Shown here piece by piece: positions 38,399-47,583 of a stretch of DNA of 64,000 bases. The position numbers and the translations under genes are program-made. Under the pieces are notes generated by a model. That model saw only the letters and a program-made list of their open reading frames with translations, was not told the origin of the DNA and made no database searches. This DNA is from Sinobacterium caligoides (GTDB taxonomy: Bacteria; Pseudomonadota; Gammaproteobacteria; Pseudomonadales; Sinobacteriaceae), in contig NZ_RKHR01000005.1 of the NCBI RefSeq assembly GCF_003752585.1, positions 468,947-532,946 of the forward strand, in the 5' to 3' direction. Position 1 is the first letter of the stretch. Every line of letters starts with the position of its first letter.

Positions 38399-38974
38399 TT
38401 ACTCCGCACTAATTCCTAGATTACTGACACCGTCATTAATCGCCAACTTTCGCAGTTCACGAATGACTGTCGCCGACTTCAGCTCAGCATCGGGCAACTG
38501 CAAAATCGTATCGAGCAGGTATTCATTCGCCTCAATCAATTCAGAATCTTCTGGCGCAATTTGCTGCATCTCTAGAAAACCCTCAATCGCACCGCGCGAT
38601 ACGGCCAACACCTCTCGACGATAGCTCTCACCCTCCCCCTCTAACACACAGTTGAGCGCAGAGTTCAGCACCACACAGGCATCAATGGCGGGGTACACAC
38701 CAAACATATCGAAATCGTCGGCATCGGGGGTAATCACCTCGAGCTTCTCAGCTTGCAGCTCGAAATTAATTTTCGCGCCATCGACTAATAGCCATTCCCA
38801 AACCACATTCAGTATATTGCGTAGCGCCACTGCGTCGGTAAACTCACTCACCTGGCAGAAGAGCTGGTAGTTTGGGTAAGAGCGCTGACAGACCGCCGCC
38901 GCCAATAAAACAGTGCGTCGAAGCTCAGACGTAATACGAGACTTACTGGCGCGTGGCGCGGGCTTTTTATTCAC
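38399..38974 (-). CDS. yjaG: YjaG-family (DUF416) protein
   Basis: 191 aa from a GTG start with AGGA upstream. It has the family signature: ERSYP-like QRSYPNYQLFCQ, VWEWLLVDGAKINFELQAEKLE, DADDFDMFGVYPAIDACVVL, ISNLGI-like VSNLGIS. The N-terminus is basic (NKKPAPRASKS). E. coli YjaG is of the same size and unknown function. First gene of a two-gene operon with the glutaredoxin-like gene. Confidence 0.85.
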   Translation of the reverse strand: MNKKPAPRASKSRITSELRRTVLLAAAVCQRSYPNYQLFCQVSEFTDAVALRNILNVVWEWLLVDGAKINFELQAEKLEVITPDADDFDMFGVYPAIDACVVLNSALNCVLEGEGESYRREVLAVSRGAIEGFLEMQQIAPEDSELIEANEYLLDTILQLPDAELKSATVIRELRKLAINDGVSNLGISAE

Positions 38975-39157
38975 GATTATTCCTCTACGATTGACAAAAG
39001 GTGTCTATAAATTCTCAAAACGCTACGCTAGTATTGAAATGTTGATGACATAGGCGCAACAATAAAGCCACCGTCATCGATAGGCTCCCCGAAGTCGATT
39101 ATTCCGGGACATCATCCTAAGAACATGGTGGTAAGTATAACTAAGTTAGGCAGATTT

Positions 39158-39745
39158 ATGGTAGCCAAAGTCATATTCATTAGCGGTATCTGCGGTCTTC
39201 TAGGCCTGATGGCAGGCTGCAGTAGTAACACTTCGAATCCCCCCCCTGCTGAAACCAGCGATTGGCAGTGCCGCGCCAATAGCAACGGCCACTGGCAGTG
39301 CGGGCAAGGCAAAATGACAACAAACACAACCGTTACAGCCACTCAGCCAAGCGCAACCGTCTATACCGATACCAGTGCCAGTGCCAGTGCCAGTGCCAGT
39401 GCCAGTGCCAGTGCCAGTGCCAGTGCCAGTGAAGGCGAGCCTAAGCTAGCTGCCAGCGCTAACTCAACAGCCCTGAAAATCAGCCACCTCAACGATGCCC
39501 CTGACAATTATTACGTGGTACAACTAGGCGCCCTTTCCAAGCAAAAATCACTCACTACCTATTTACAGCTCTATGCCGACTATCAGCCTTTAGTGCTACC
39601 TAGCAATCACCTATTCCTGGTGATAGAGAACATCTACCCAGACTATGCCAGCGCCCAACGCGCCGTTGCCAACTACCCTGTCGCGAAAGGGGTCGGACAG
39701 CCTTGGATACGCCGCGTTAGTGAGCTGCGAAAAAGCTTACGTTAA
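39158..39745 (+). CDS. Lipoprotein with Ser-Ala repeat and SPOR-like domain
   Basis: 195 aa from ATG 39158, preceded by TTAGG; an ATG at 39125 would add 11 residues. N-terminal hydrophobic segment with lipobox LMAGC. A low-complexity linker follows, with ten Ser-Ala dipeptides encoded by a perfect CCAGTG repeat at 39372-39431. The C-terminal ~75 residues (YYVVQLGALSKQKSLTTYLQLY to WIRRVSELRKSL) look like a SPOR domain, which binds denuded peptidoglycan at septa. Its end overlaps the acyl-CoA ligase by 4 nt (convergent). Confidence 0.75.
   Translation: MVAKVIFISGICGLLGLMAGCSSNTSNPPPAETSDWQCRANSNGHWQCGQGKMTTNTTVTATQPSATVYTDTSASASASASASASASASASEGEPKLAASANSTALKISHLNDAPDNYYVVQLGALSKQKSLTTYLQLYADYQPLVLPSNHLFLVIENIYPDYASAQRAVANYPVAKGVGQPWIRRVSELRKSLR
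39372..39431 (+). repeat. Hexanucleotide tandem repeat, ten copies of CCAGTG
   Basis: Sixty perfect bases, period 6, in frame inside the lipoprotein gene; each unit encodes Ser-Ala. Slippage changes length without breaking the frame. Confidence 0.97.
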
Positions 39746-41250
39746 CCGCGAGGCGGGTATTGATCACGAATACGCCGTAGGTAGAGCTTACCTGCTGGCG
39801 TGCGGGGCAGCTTTGACGTCATATACACCTGCCGAGGTAGCTTATAGGCTGCCAATAGCTGCCGACAATGAGCCATCAGCTCATCCTGCAAGCCTTCCCC
39901 CACCCCCTCTGGCATCGGCTGAATGACGGCGACAACCTGCTCCCCCCATTCGTCATCCGGCACCCCAAAGACACCCGCATCGGCGACAGCAGGGTGATCA
40001 ATTAACACCGCCTCAATCTCCGCCGGGTAGATGTTTACGCCACCGGATATAATCAAGTTAGAGCGACGATCAGATAGGTAGACATAACCGTCATCATCAA
40101 CGCGACCAAGATCACCAAGGGTAAAGGCACCACAAGAAAGATGTGCCGCGGCCGTCTTCTCAGCATCCCCGTGGTACTCAAAGACACGCGGCATATCTCT
40201 GTGGCGCGCATATAACAGGCCAATCTCGTTAGCGCCAAGCCGCTGTCCCTGCTTATCAACACTAAAGACCTCAAATTGTGGTAACGCCTGCCCCACCGTT
40301 CCCGGGCAACGAAGCCACGCCTCACTGTCGACTAACGTTGTGACGCCACCTTCAGTCCCCCCCCAATACTCAACCAGTATCGTCCCCCAAGCCTCTATCA
40401 TCTGCTGCTTAACCGATGCCGAAATAGGGGCTGCGCCGTGCAAGACAAGACGTAGGCTACTGCAGTCATGAAGTTGACGCTCCGCCAGCGGTAGCTTCAA
40501 CAGACGCACAAACATCGTCGGCACCCAGTGTGTGTGCGTTACTCCGTAGCGCTCAATCAACACCAGCGCCTCGCGCACGTCAAACTTCTGCATCAAGTAA
40601 AGGCTGGCACCGTTGAGCAAATCGTAAATCGCATAAAGTGCCGGCGCGGCGTGATACATCGGCCCCGTCACCAGGTGAACGCCCTCACCATCGAGGCCAA
40701 CGTGATGGCCCCCCTGACGCATATTGCTTAACATCGTCTCAAGACAATCCGCTGCAACCCGTTTAACGCCCTTCGGGTAACCTGTCGTGCCACTGGTATA
40801 GATCATCAAACCGCCAGCTGTATCAGCGGCAGCCGGCTTTGTCAGGCTCACTTCCGCTAGCTTTGATGGATAATCCGCCTCGAGGTCAATAGCCAGTCTT
40901 AGCTGTTCAAGTACCGCAGAGCCACTGAGCTTCTGCTCGAATAATGAAGCGCTGTAGAACAGTGTCGTTGCCGCAGAGTCGGCGACAATATATTCGACCT
41001 CAGGCGGTGCCAAATGCCAATTGATCGGCGTCAGCCAGGCACCACTGAGCAGCACCCCCAGCATAATTTCGACATTTTCATAGCGGTTGTCGAGTAACAG
41101 CGCCACGTGATCACCCGGGCCAACGCCGCACTTACGTAACAGACTATAAACACGATAACTGCGCTCGACTAAGGTAGGAAAGTCGATTTGATTAACGCCA
41201 TCCTGTACAGCAAACGCCTTGTCATTCCGTGACAGATAATCCAAAACCAT
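39742..41250 (-). CDS. AMP-dependent acyl-CoA synthetase/ligase
   Basis: 502 aa from ATG 41250 (a GGGTGA site precedes it); upstream starts at 41283 (ATG) and 41307 (TTG) are possible. ANL-superfamily motifs: ATP loop MIYTSGTTGYPKGV, the YWGGTEGG motif, LGDLGRVDDDGYVYLSDR, and a C-terminal catalytic Lys in PRTPAGKLYLRR. It activates a carboxylic acid to acyl-AMP and then acyl-CoA. The substrate cannot be told from sequence reading alone; medium- or long-chain fatty acid or aromatic acid are all possible. Confidence 0.9.
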   Translation of the reverse strand: MVLDYLSRNDKAFAVQDGVNQIDFPTLVERSYRVYSLLRKCGVGPGDHVALLLDNRYENVEIMLGVLLSGAWLTPINWHLAPPEVEYIVADSAATTLFYSASLFEQKLSGSAVLEQLRLAIDLEADYPSKLAEVSLTKPAAADTAGGLMIYTSGTTGYPKGVKRVAADCLETMLSNMRQGGHHVGLDGEGVHLVTGPMYHAAPALYAIYDLLNGASLYLMQKFDVREALVLIERYGVTHTHWVPTMFVRLLKLPLAERQLHDCSSLRLVLHGAAPISASVKQQMIEAWGTILVEYWGGTEGGVTTLVDSEAWLRCPGTVGQALPQFEVFSVDKQGQRLGANEIGLLYARHRDMPRVFEYHGDAEKTAAAHLSCGAFTLGDLGRVDDDGYVYLSDRRSNLIISGGVNIYPAEIEAVLIDHPAVADAGVFGVPDDEWGEQVVAVIQPMPEGVGEGLQDELMAHCRQLLAAYKLPRQVYMTSKLPRTPAGKLYLRRIRDQYPPRG

Positions 41251-41321
41251 AGCTTCACCCAGACCTTTGCGGTCTATTTCCATGAAAAACGTTGCTGCAC
41301 ACGCCAAATACCGTCGTGCGT

Positions 41322-41951
41322 TTAAGAGATCCGATAGGTTTCTGGAATCTGATCTTTACCGCTAATTCGTTTACCCAAGCTTTTCAACATACCGTCACTC
41401 AAACCGTAAATCCAGCCGTGGACCTCTAGCTTCTGGCCGCGCTTCCAAGCATTCTGCACAATGGTGGTATGACAAACATGCCCGACCTGCTCGATCACAT
41501 TAAGTTCACACATGCGATTAATCTGGTCTTGCTTAGACCCTGCTGCCGACACCTCGTCGAGGTTACGGTGGTAAATATCTTTAATATTACGCAACCAGTT
41601 ATCGATCAGACCCAGCTCGTTATCTTCCATCGACGCCGCCACACCGCCACAACCATAGTGCCCGACAACAGCGATATGCTCGACCTTCAAGTACTCTACG
41701 GCATATTGAATGACGGATAGGCAGTTAAGGTCGGTATGAGTGACAACGTTGGCTACGTTGCGGTGAACAAATAACTCGCCCGGTAGCAAACCAACAATTT
41801 CATTGGCGGGTACCCGGCTATCCGAACAGCCGATCCACAAATACTTTGGGCTCTGTTGCTTCGATAGTTTCTTAAAAAAATCGGGGTTATCTTCTTTAAT
41901 GGCCGCGGCCCACTGACTGTTATTGCGAAACAGCTCATCAATATTAGGCAT
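41322..41951 (-). CDS. can: Beta-class carbonic anhydrase
   Basis: 209 aa. Very close in layout to E. coli Can (220 aa). Zinc ligands C42, D44 (with R46) in CSDSRVPAN, H98 and C101 in GHYGCGGV. Dimer motif ELFVHRNVANVVTHTDLNCLSVIQYAV. It interconverts CO2 and bicarbonate in the cytosol, feeding carboxylation reactions. It is divergent from the rRNA methyltransferase gene. Confidence 0.97.
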   Translation of the reverse strand: MPNIDELFRNNSQWAAAIKEDNPDFFKKLSKQQSPKYLWIGCSDSRVPANEIVGLLPGELFVHRNVANVVTHTDLNCLSVIQYAVEYLKVEHIAVVGHYGCGGVAASMEDNELGLIDNWLRNIKDIYHRNLDEVSAAGSKQDQINRMCELNVIEQVGHVCHTTIVQNAWKRGQKLEVHGWIYGLSDGMLKSLGKRISGKDQIPETYRIS

Positions 41952-42119
41952 ATTTTATACTCTTAAGATTGGTATTTTCACAAATAGTGGCCGTCCATTA
42001 TAACGCCTGCGAAGACGATTTTCACGATAGAAGACAACAACGGAGTGGGTTATAATCACTTCTTCCCTCCTTTTAGATGTGGTCATCGAGCACATTTCAG
42101 CACAGGCTAAACACGACTC

Positions 42120-42899
42120 ATGAGTAAAAATCGCTACCAGGGCGACAGCGACAGCTATCTTGCCAAAAAATCTCAGCTCGCCAGCCTCATCACCGTCTAT
42201 GGTCGCAACCCTGTCTTCGAGGCGCTGAACGACCGCTCGATGAGTATTGCCAAGCTGCACCTTGCCGATAGCAACCGTCCCTCCAAGGCCGTGCAGGAGA
42301 TGATCGATATCGCGGAGCGTCGTGGCATCGAGGTGCTCTACCACGAGCGTAAAGCGCTCTCACGCATCTCCAAAAACGGTAAACAAGATCAGGGCGTCGC
42401 CCTCGACATCCAGTGTCCGCTGTACCGCAGCGCCAATGAGCTGCTCAAAAAAGAGCTGCCGGCACGTATCCTTGCCGTTGACGGTATCACCAACCCGCAG
42501 AACCTCGGCATGATCATCCGCTCAGCCTGCGCCGGCAATATCGACGCACTGCTACTATCGACCGGTAAGGGGAATGTGACACTCTCTCCCCTGGTCATTA
42601 AAGCTAGCGCTGGCACGCTCTTTAAGATGCCTATCTACCACTGCCACAACCTCGCAGAAGGCCTTACCGAGCTCAAGCAACACGGTGCCGATATCTGCAC
42701 ACTGTCCTCTTACGCCAAGACCACCCTGTTTGACTATCGACCGGCTAAATCGGCTGTCTATGTCCTTGGTAACGAAACTGAAGGCGTCTCGAAGAGTGTC
42801 GAAGCTGTCGCCACCGTCGGCCTCAATATCCCGATGAACCGGGGCGTCGAGTCACTCAACGTCGCCGTCACCGGCGCGCTCATCGCCTTCCTACCCTAG
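42120..42899 (+). CDS. SpoU/TrmH-family RNA 2'-O-methyltransferase
   Basis: 259 aa. N-terminal RNA-binding domain (VYGRNPVFEAL) and a C-terminal SPOUT knot with the three motifs NPQNLGMIIRSA, LGNETEGVS and IPMNRGVESLNVAVTGALIAF. It transfers a methyl group from S-adenosylmethionine to a ribose 2'-OH. RlmB-like proteins have this length, but TrmH/TsnR relatives are similar, so the target nucleotide is uncertain. Confidence 0.9.
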   Translation: MSKNRYQGDSDSYLAKKSQLASLITVYGRNPVFEALNDRSMSIAKLHLADSNRPSKAVQEMIDIAERRGIEVLYHERKALSRISKNGKQDQGVALDIQCPLYRSANELLKKELPARILAVDGITNPQNLGMIIRSACAGNIDALLLSTGKGNVTLSPLVIKASAGTLFKMPIYHCHNLAEGLTELKQHGADICTLSSYAKTTLFDYRPAKSAVYVLGNETEGVSKSVEAVATVGLNIPMNRGVESLNVAVTGALIAFLP

Positions 42900-42912
42900 C
42901 ACTCGGCAACAC

Positions 42913-42976
42913 AAGCGGCAGGTGCCCGGTAACGATTTATCGATACAAGACGCCGCCTGCTGTTTTCTTCTTTTAC
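42913..42976 (+). terminator. Putative terminator after the SpoU gene
   Basis: AAGCGGCAGG (42913-42922) can pair with CCTGCTGTTT (42956-42965) over 10 bp including G-U pairs. A T-rich run TTTTCTTCTTTT follows. The loop is long and contains a small CGAT-based hairpin. Confidence 0.4.
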
Positions 42977-43047
42977 TGCTCCGTTACTCCTTGTTGTGCC
43001 TTGTTGCTGCCCGCTGCAAACAGCGACTCAACCTGCCCATCACGACG

Positions 43048-43084
43048 ATAGATTAAATCGATCAAACAAAAAGAATTAATCGAT
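43048..43084 (+). promoter_or_regulatory. OxyR-like tetrad upstream of dps
   Basis: Four half-sites at 4-7-4-7-4-7-4 spacing: ATAG (43048), CGAT (43059), AAAG (43070), CGAT (43081). They match the OxyR consensus ATAG-N7-CTAT-N7-ATAG-N7-CTAT at 13 of 16 positions. The right end touches the -35 position of the candidate promoter whose -10 is CATAAT (43108-43113). E. coli dps is OxyR-activated. Confidence 0.6.
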
Positions 43085-43168
43085 TATATCTATCCACTGC
43101 TTTTCACCATAATGCCCGCATCAACACAGAACACCAAACACGGTGACTATTCTACAGAGGCAACGACA

Positions 43169-43645
43169 ATGAATTCAGCAACAAACCTAATCGGTCTAGA
43201 CCACGAAAAATCACAGCAGCTTGTCATCGAGCTCAACACACTGCTGGCCAGCTACCAAGTTCACTATATGAATAGCCGCGGCTACCACTGGAACATCAAA
43301 GGTCAGGGCTTTTTCGAACTGCACGAGAAGTTCGAGGAGATCTATACCGACCTGCAACAGAAGATCGACGAGATCGCCGAGCGAATTCTCACCCTCGGTA
43401 GCACCCCCGATCACAGTTACAGCGTCTACGCGAACAACAGCCTAATCGAAGAGCACACCCGCGCCTACGACGCAAAGTCATGCATGCAGGGCCTGCAAGC
43501 TGGCTTTAGCCAACTGATCAGTTTTCAGCGAAAGGTGCTCAACCTAGCCGCTGAAGCGGACGATGAAGGCACCGCCGCCCTGATGAGCGACTATATACGC
43601 GAGCAGGAAAAGCTACAGTGGATGATCAGCGCCTACCTGCAATAG
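43169..43645 (+). CDS. dps: Dps ferritin-like DNA-protecting protein
   Basis: 158 aa from ATG 43169; the ATG at 43112 would add 19 unlikely residues. Dps four-helix bundle with ferroxidase ligands equivalent to E. coli H51, H63, D67, D78 and E82: H40 (GYHWNIKG), H52 and E56 (ELHEKFEEIY), D67 and E71 (QQKIDEIAERI). It oxidises Fe(II) with H2O2 and stores it, protecting DNA. An OxyR-like site lies 85 nt upstream, and a strong shared terminator follows. Confidence 0.94.
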   Translation: MNSATNLIGLDHEKSQQLVIELNTLLASYQVHYMNSRGYHWNIKGQGFFELHEKFEEIYTDLQQKIDEIAERILTLGSTPDHSYSVYANNSLIEEHTRAYDAKSCMQGLQAGFSQLISFQRKVLNLAAEADDEGTAALMSDYIREQEKLQWMISAYLQ

Positions 43646-43736
43646 TGATAACGCAATGTCGTAGTCATAATGTAACACCACAGCCATAAGGTAATACCAA
43701 AGCCATAACACGATGGCATAAGTCACAGCGAAAACA

Positions 43737-43773
43737 AAAAACCCTAGCACGGTCCGCCGTGCTAGGGTTTTTT
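43737..43773. terminator. Bidirectional rho-independent terminator
   Basis: AAAACCCTAGCACGG, loop TCCG, CCGTGCTAGGGTTTTTTC: a perfect 16-bp stem flanked by A-run and T-run. It serves dps (plus) and the convergent VWA gene (minus). Confidence 0.93.
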
Positions 43774-43795
43774 CATTACTGCAGTGAAGACAATA

Positions 43796-44971
43796 TTACT
43801 TGCTCAAATAGCCCATCGCTTCCTCGAGGCCACCCACCGTCATTGGGTACATCTGGTCTTCAACCAGCTCTTTCACCATCCCCACTGACTGCGTCCACTC
43901 CCACTCTCGCGTGGGTAGCGGATTAATCCACACGACCTTGTCGAACTGCGCTTTCAAACGATTAAACCAGACATAACCCGGCTCTTCGTTCCAGTACTCG
44001 ACACTGCCACCGGCCTGGGCGATCTCGTAGGGCGACATCGCCGCATCACCGACAAAGATCACCTTGTAGTCACTGCCAAAAGTATTCAACACCTCCGTCA
44101 ATTTACTGCGTTGCTGCTGTCGGCGCTCGTTACTGGTCCACACATCGTCGTAAAGAAAGTTATGAAAGTAGAAATATTCCATGTGCTTGAACTCAGCCCT
44201 GGCCGCCGAGAACAGCTCCTCACAGACTTGAATATGGGGATCCATCGAGCCGCCGATATCAAAGAACAACAACACTTTGACGGCGTTATGACGCTCCTGC
44301 AGCATTTTGATATCTAACAAGCCGGCATTGCGTGCGGTCGAGCGTATCGTGTCGTCAATATCCAGCTCTTCTGCTGCACCGGTACGAGCAAACTTACGCA
44401 AGCGACGCAACGCAACCTTGATGTTTCGCGTACCGAGCTCGACGCTGTCATCGAGGTCTTTGAATTGGCGCTTTTCCCACACCTTGACCGCTTTACCGTG
44501 CTTACCCGGGCCGCCGACACGTATGCCTTCAGGGTTATAACCACCGTGCCCAAAGGGTGAAGTACCGCCGGTACCCACCCACTTGTTGCCGCCTTCATGA
44601 CGCTCGTTCTGCTCTTCGAGTCGCTCTTTGAACTGTTTCATGAGCTCTTCGAGACCACCTAACGATTCAACTTTGGCCTTCTCCTCATCGCTGAGGAATT
44701 TTTCAAACTCCTGGCGCATCCAGTCATCGGGAATCAACGCCTCGATTAAATCATCGATACTCTGAAGGTCTTTAAAATAGACGCTAAAAGCACGATCAAA
44801 GCGATCGAAGTATTTTTCATCTTTGCACAAGATGACTCGCGACAGAAAATAAAACTCATCAACATCGGCAAAGACAACGTGCCGCTTGAGTGCCTCGAGT
44901 AAATCGAGCAACTCACGCAGTGTCACCGGTACACCCGCTTGCTTCAGTGTGTAGAAGAAATTAATTAACAC
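43796..44971 (-). CDS. VWA domain protein (CoxE-like), MoxR partner
   Basis: 391 aa from a GTG start with a GGGAGG site. N-terminal helical CoxE-like region (FYTLKQAGVPVTLRELLDLLEAL), a basic/Gly linker (GTGGTSPFGHGGYNPEG), then a von Willebrand A domain with LLFFDIGGSMDPHI. The MIDAS reads D-I-G-G-S rather than DxSxS, so metal binding may be altered. It forms a pair with the MoxR ATPase upstream. Such pairs act as chaperone-like systems for metal or complex insertion, but the client is unknown. Confidence 0.88.
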   Translation of the reverse strand: MLINFFYTLKQAGVPVTLRELLDLLEALKRHVVFADVDEFYFLSRVILCKDEKYFDRFDRAFSVYFKDLQSIDDLIEALIPDDWMRQEFEKFLSDEEKAKVESLGGLEELMKQFKERLEEQNERHEGGNKWVGTGGTSPFGHGGYNPEGIRVGGPGKHGKAVKVWEKRQFKDLDDSVELGTRNIKVALRRLRKFARTGAAEELDIDDTIRSTARNAGLLDIKMLQERHNAVKVLLFFDIGGSMDPHIQVCEELFSAARAEFKHMEYFYFHNFLYDDVWTSNERRQQQRSKLTEVLNTFGSDYKVIFVGDAAMSPYEIAQAGGSVEYWNEEPGYVWFNRLKAQFDKVVWINPLPTREWEWTQSVGMVKELVEDQMYPMTVGGLEEAMGYLSK

Positions 44972-45042
44972 CCGTACCTCCCAACTCTCCGAGGTTGATC
45001 ATCACAACGATCACCAACCTATGAACCCGTTAGCCAGTGAGA

Positions 45043-45894
45043 CTACCTGCGCCCGTCTCTACGGTTCAGAAAAGCGAGGCGCTCCAACAGCGATACATCC
45101 TGCTCGTTCTTCACTAGGGCACCATGTAGCGGTGGGATTGCTTTCTTTTGATCGCGGTTCTTTAGGATCTCATCAGGCATATCGTCGGCCATCAACAGCT
45201 TCAACCAATCGATTAACTCAGAGGTAGAGGGCTTCTTCTTCAACCCCGGCACTTCTCGAAGATCAAAGAACGACTCAAGCGCCTCAGAGAGCAACTCAGG
45301 TTTTAAGTTAGGGTAATGCACGTCGACGATCTTGCGCATCGTCGCCTTGTCCGGGAAGTTGATATAGTGGAAAAAACAGCGACGCAGGAACGCATCAGGC
45401 AGCTCCTTCTCGTTATTACTGGTAATAATGATCACCGGGCGGACTTTTGCCTTGACCGTTTCACCGGTCTCGTAGACATGAAACTCCATCTTATCGAGCT
45501 CCACCAACAAATCGTTAGGAAACTCGATGTCTGCCTTATCGATCTCATCAATCAATAATACGACTTGCTCATCGGCATCGAAAGCCTCCCAGAGCTTGCC
45601 CTTCTTGATGTAGTTACCGATGTCATGAACACGGTCATCGCCCAGTTGCGAGTCACGTAAGCGGCTAACCGCGTCGTACTCATAGAGGCCCTGTTGCGCC
45701 TTAGTGGTTGATTTTACGTGCCATTGAATCAGCTTCATGCCGAGGCCTTGTGCAACCTGCTCTGCCAACATGGTCTTACCCGTGCCTGGCTCGCCCTTAA
45801 TCAATAGTGGCCGCTGCAAGGTAATCGCTGCATTGACGGCCATCGCCAAGTCGTCTGTTGCGACGTATTGTTCGGTACTCTGAAACTGCTTCAT
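45043..45894 (-). CDS. MoxR-family AAA+ ATPase
   Basis: 283 aa. AAA+ core with Walker A GEPGTGKTMLAE (residues ~34-45), Walker B VLLIDEIDKAD, sensor 1 IITSNNEKELPDAFLRRCFFHY, and no membrane segments. MoxR ATPases work with a VWA protein as here: the next gene, 71 nt downstream, is the CoxE-like VWA protein. Likely a remodelling or chaperone pair; targets cannot be inferred from neighbours (dps, cysK). Confidence 0.92.
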   Translation of the reverse strand: MKQFQSTEQYVATDDLAMAVNAAITLQRPLLIKGEPGTGKTMLAEQVAQGLGMKLIQWHVKSTTKAQQGLYEYDAVSRLRDSQLGDDRVHDIGNYIKKGKLWEAFDADEQVVLLIDEIDKADIEFPNDLLVELDKMEFHVYETGETVKAKVRPVIIITSNNEKELPDAFLRRCFFHYINFPDKATMRKIVDVHYPNLKPELLSEALESFFDLREVPGLKKKPSTSELIDWLKLLMADDMPDEILKNRDQKKAIPPLHGALVKNEQDVSLLERLAFLNRRDGRR

Positions 45895-46137
45895 GCTTCC
45901 ACCATTTCGACAGCCCGACGGCTGCCTCTCTCTTATTTGGACAAAGGAACTGAGCTCGATAGCGATACATGCAGGTGCGTACTATACCAAGTGGTACAGG
46001 CGCCAGCACAGCTAGAGCTGAATACTGTAAACCATGATACCACTGCTCAGTGACGATGTTTAGCCGGTGACGAAGGTGGAGTTCATCACATCAGGTGAAA
46101 GTTTGGCGCCGCTAGCGCTAGCAGCTAACGCATTGTA

Positions 46138-46389
46138 CTAGTAGGGCTCTTGTAACCCTAGGTCCAATACATCTTTAACCTCAGACCAAAAGTACGCCTT
46201 GTTATAACGACCTCGACTCGAGCTTACCCATACATCGCGGGCTGAGTTGTAAATAAACTCCATCCCCTCAGGGGCCCCCATAAAAGCTGTGTATTCTTCT
46301 GTATTCTTCTCCTCAACAATACTAACGCCTAAACTTGTCGCTTGCTTCAGTATCAGGTGCCTTTCCGCCATCTTTACTACCTTTATCAT
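46138..46389 (-). CDS. Small hypothetical protein
   Basis: 83 aa from ATG 46389 (GGGGA 6 nt upstream); a further ATG at 46371 also has an AAGG site, and one at 46407 has none. Contains SLGVSIVEEKNTEEYTAFMG, MEFIYNSARDVWVSSSRGRYNKAYFWSEV. No signal peptide, no known family. A perfect 10-nt direct duplication (GTATTCTTCT, twice, at about 46291-46310 on the plus strand) lies in the frame. Codon use is less GC-rich than its neighbours. Confidence 0.5.
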   Translation of the reverse strand: MIKVVKMAERHLILKQATSLGVSIVEEKNTEEYTAFMGAPEGMEFIYNSARDVWVSSSRGRYNKAYFWSEVKDVLDLGLQEPY

Positions 46390-46598
46390 TATATTTCCCC
46401 AGCTCATACTGAGTAGGTTTGCACGGTTACAGGATTAGACTAAGAAGAAGGCTATAGGCAAACAATAGGCACTCTTACCTATATAACCAATGATTAATAT
46501 TATCGGCCATCAGGATAGGCAGCCGAGTCGTGCTGGCGCTATACTAAGCGCCGAGAGAAAATAAGCAGAGACCGACCTCCCCTTGATGAGAGAATAAT

Positions 46599-47567
46599 AT
46601 GAGCAATATTTTTGCAGATAACAGCCTAAGTATCGGTAATACACCGCTAATCAAGCTAAACCGTATCGCCGAAGGCGCGACTATTTACGCCAAGATCGAG
46701 TCACGTAACCCGGCCAACAGCATCAAGTGTCGTATCGGCGCCAACATGATCTGGCGTGCGGAGCAAGATGGTACGCTCAAGCCCGGCACCACCCTGGTTG
46801 AACCGACCAGCGGCAATACCGGTATCGCCCTCGCCTTTGTCGCCGCCTCACGGGGTTACAAGCTGGTGCTCACCATGCCTAACACCATGAGCCTCGAACG
46901 TCGCCAACTGATGACGGCGCTTGGTGCCGAGCTGGTGCTAACTGATGGTGCGAAGGGGATGAACGGCGCCATCGAGAAAGCTGCCGAGATCGTCGCTAAC
47001 AACAGCGACCATTACATGCTGCAGCAATTCGACAACCCGGCGAACCCGGAAATTCACGAGAAAACCACCGGCCCAGAGATCTGGCAAGACACCGACGGCG
47101 AGATCGACATCTTGGTTAGCGGCGTCGGCACCGGCGGTACTATCTCGGGTATCTCCCGCTACATCAAGCAGAGCCAGGGTAAGGCGATCACATCTGTCGC
47201 CGTGGAGCCAACGTCATCGAATATGATTCGTGCTGCACTGAACGGTGACGAGCCGAGCCACGCCCCTCACAAGATTCAGGGCATCGGTGCCGGTTTCATT
47301 CCCAAAAACCTCGACCTGTCGGTCGTCGACCAATGCCTCGCCGTCGACAACGACGCCGCTATCGCTATGGCACATCGGTTAATGAAAGAGGAAGGGATTC
47401 TTGCCGGCATCTCCTCCGGCGCCGCCGTCGCCGCGGCATTAGAGCTGGCTAATAAGCCAGAGAACAATGGCAAGACAATCGTCGTCATCCTGCCGGATTC
47501 TGGCGAGCGCTACCTGTCGACGGCACTCTTCGAAGGTCAGTTCAGCGAGCAGGAAACAGTACAGTAA
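46599..47567 (+). CDS. cysK: Cysteine synthase A
   Basis: 322 aa, closely matching E. coli CysK. PLP lysine is K43 in [11 protein letters not shown] (E. coli K42). The substrate loop [14 protein letters not shown], the PLP phosphate loop [10 protein letters not shown] and [16 protein letters not shown] are present. It makes L-cysteine from O-acetylserine and sulfide. Followed by a terminator at 47584-47616. Converges with pilE. Confidence 0.97.
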   Translation: MSNIFADNSLSIGNTPLIKLNRIAEGATIYAKIESRNPANSIKCRIGANMIWRAEQDGTLKPGTTLVEPTSGNTGIALAFVAASRGYKLVLTMPNTMSLERRQLMTALGAELVLTDGAKGMNGAIEKAAEIVANNSDHYMLQQFDNPANPEIHEKTTGPEIWQDTDGEIDILVSGVGTGGTISGISRYIKQSQGKAITSVAVEPTSSNMIRAALNGDEPSHAPHKIQGIGAGFIPKNLDLSVVDQCLAVDNDAAIAMAHRLMKEEGILAGISSGAAVAAALELANKPENNGKTIVVILPDSGERYLSTALFEGQFSEQETVQ

Positions 47568-47583
47568 GTCGCAAGCAGTAATC

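Noticed and set aside
39372-39431. CRISPR or integrated repeat element
   Set aside because: Period of six without spacers, in frame of a lipoprotein; a simple microsatellite.
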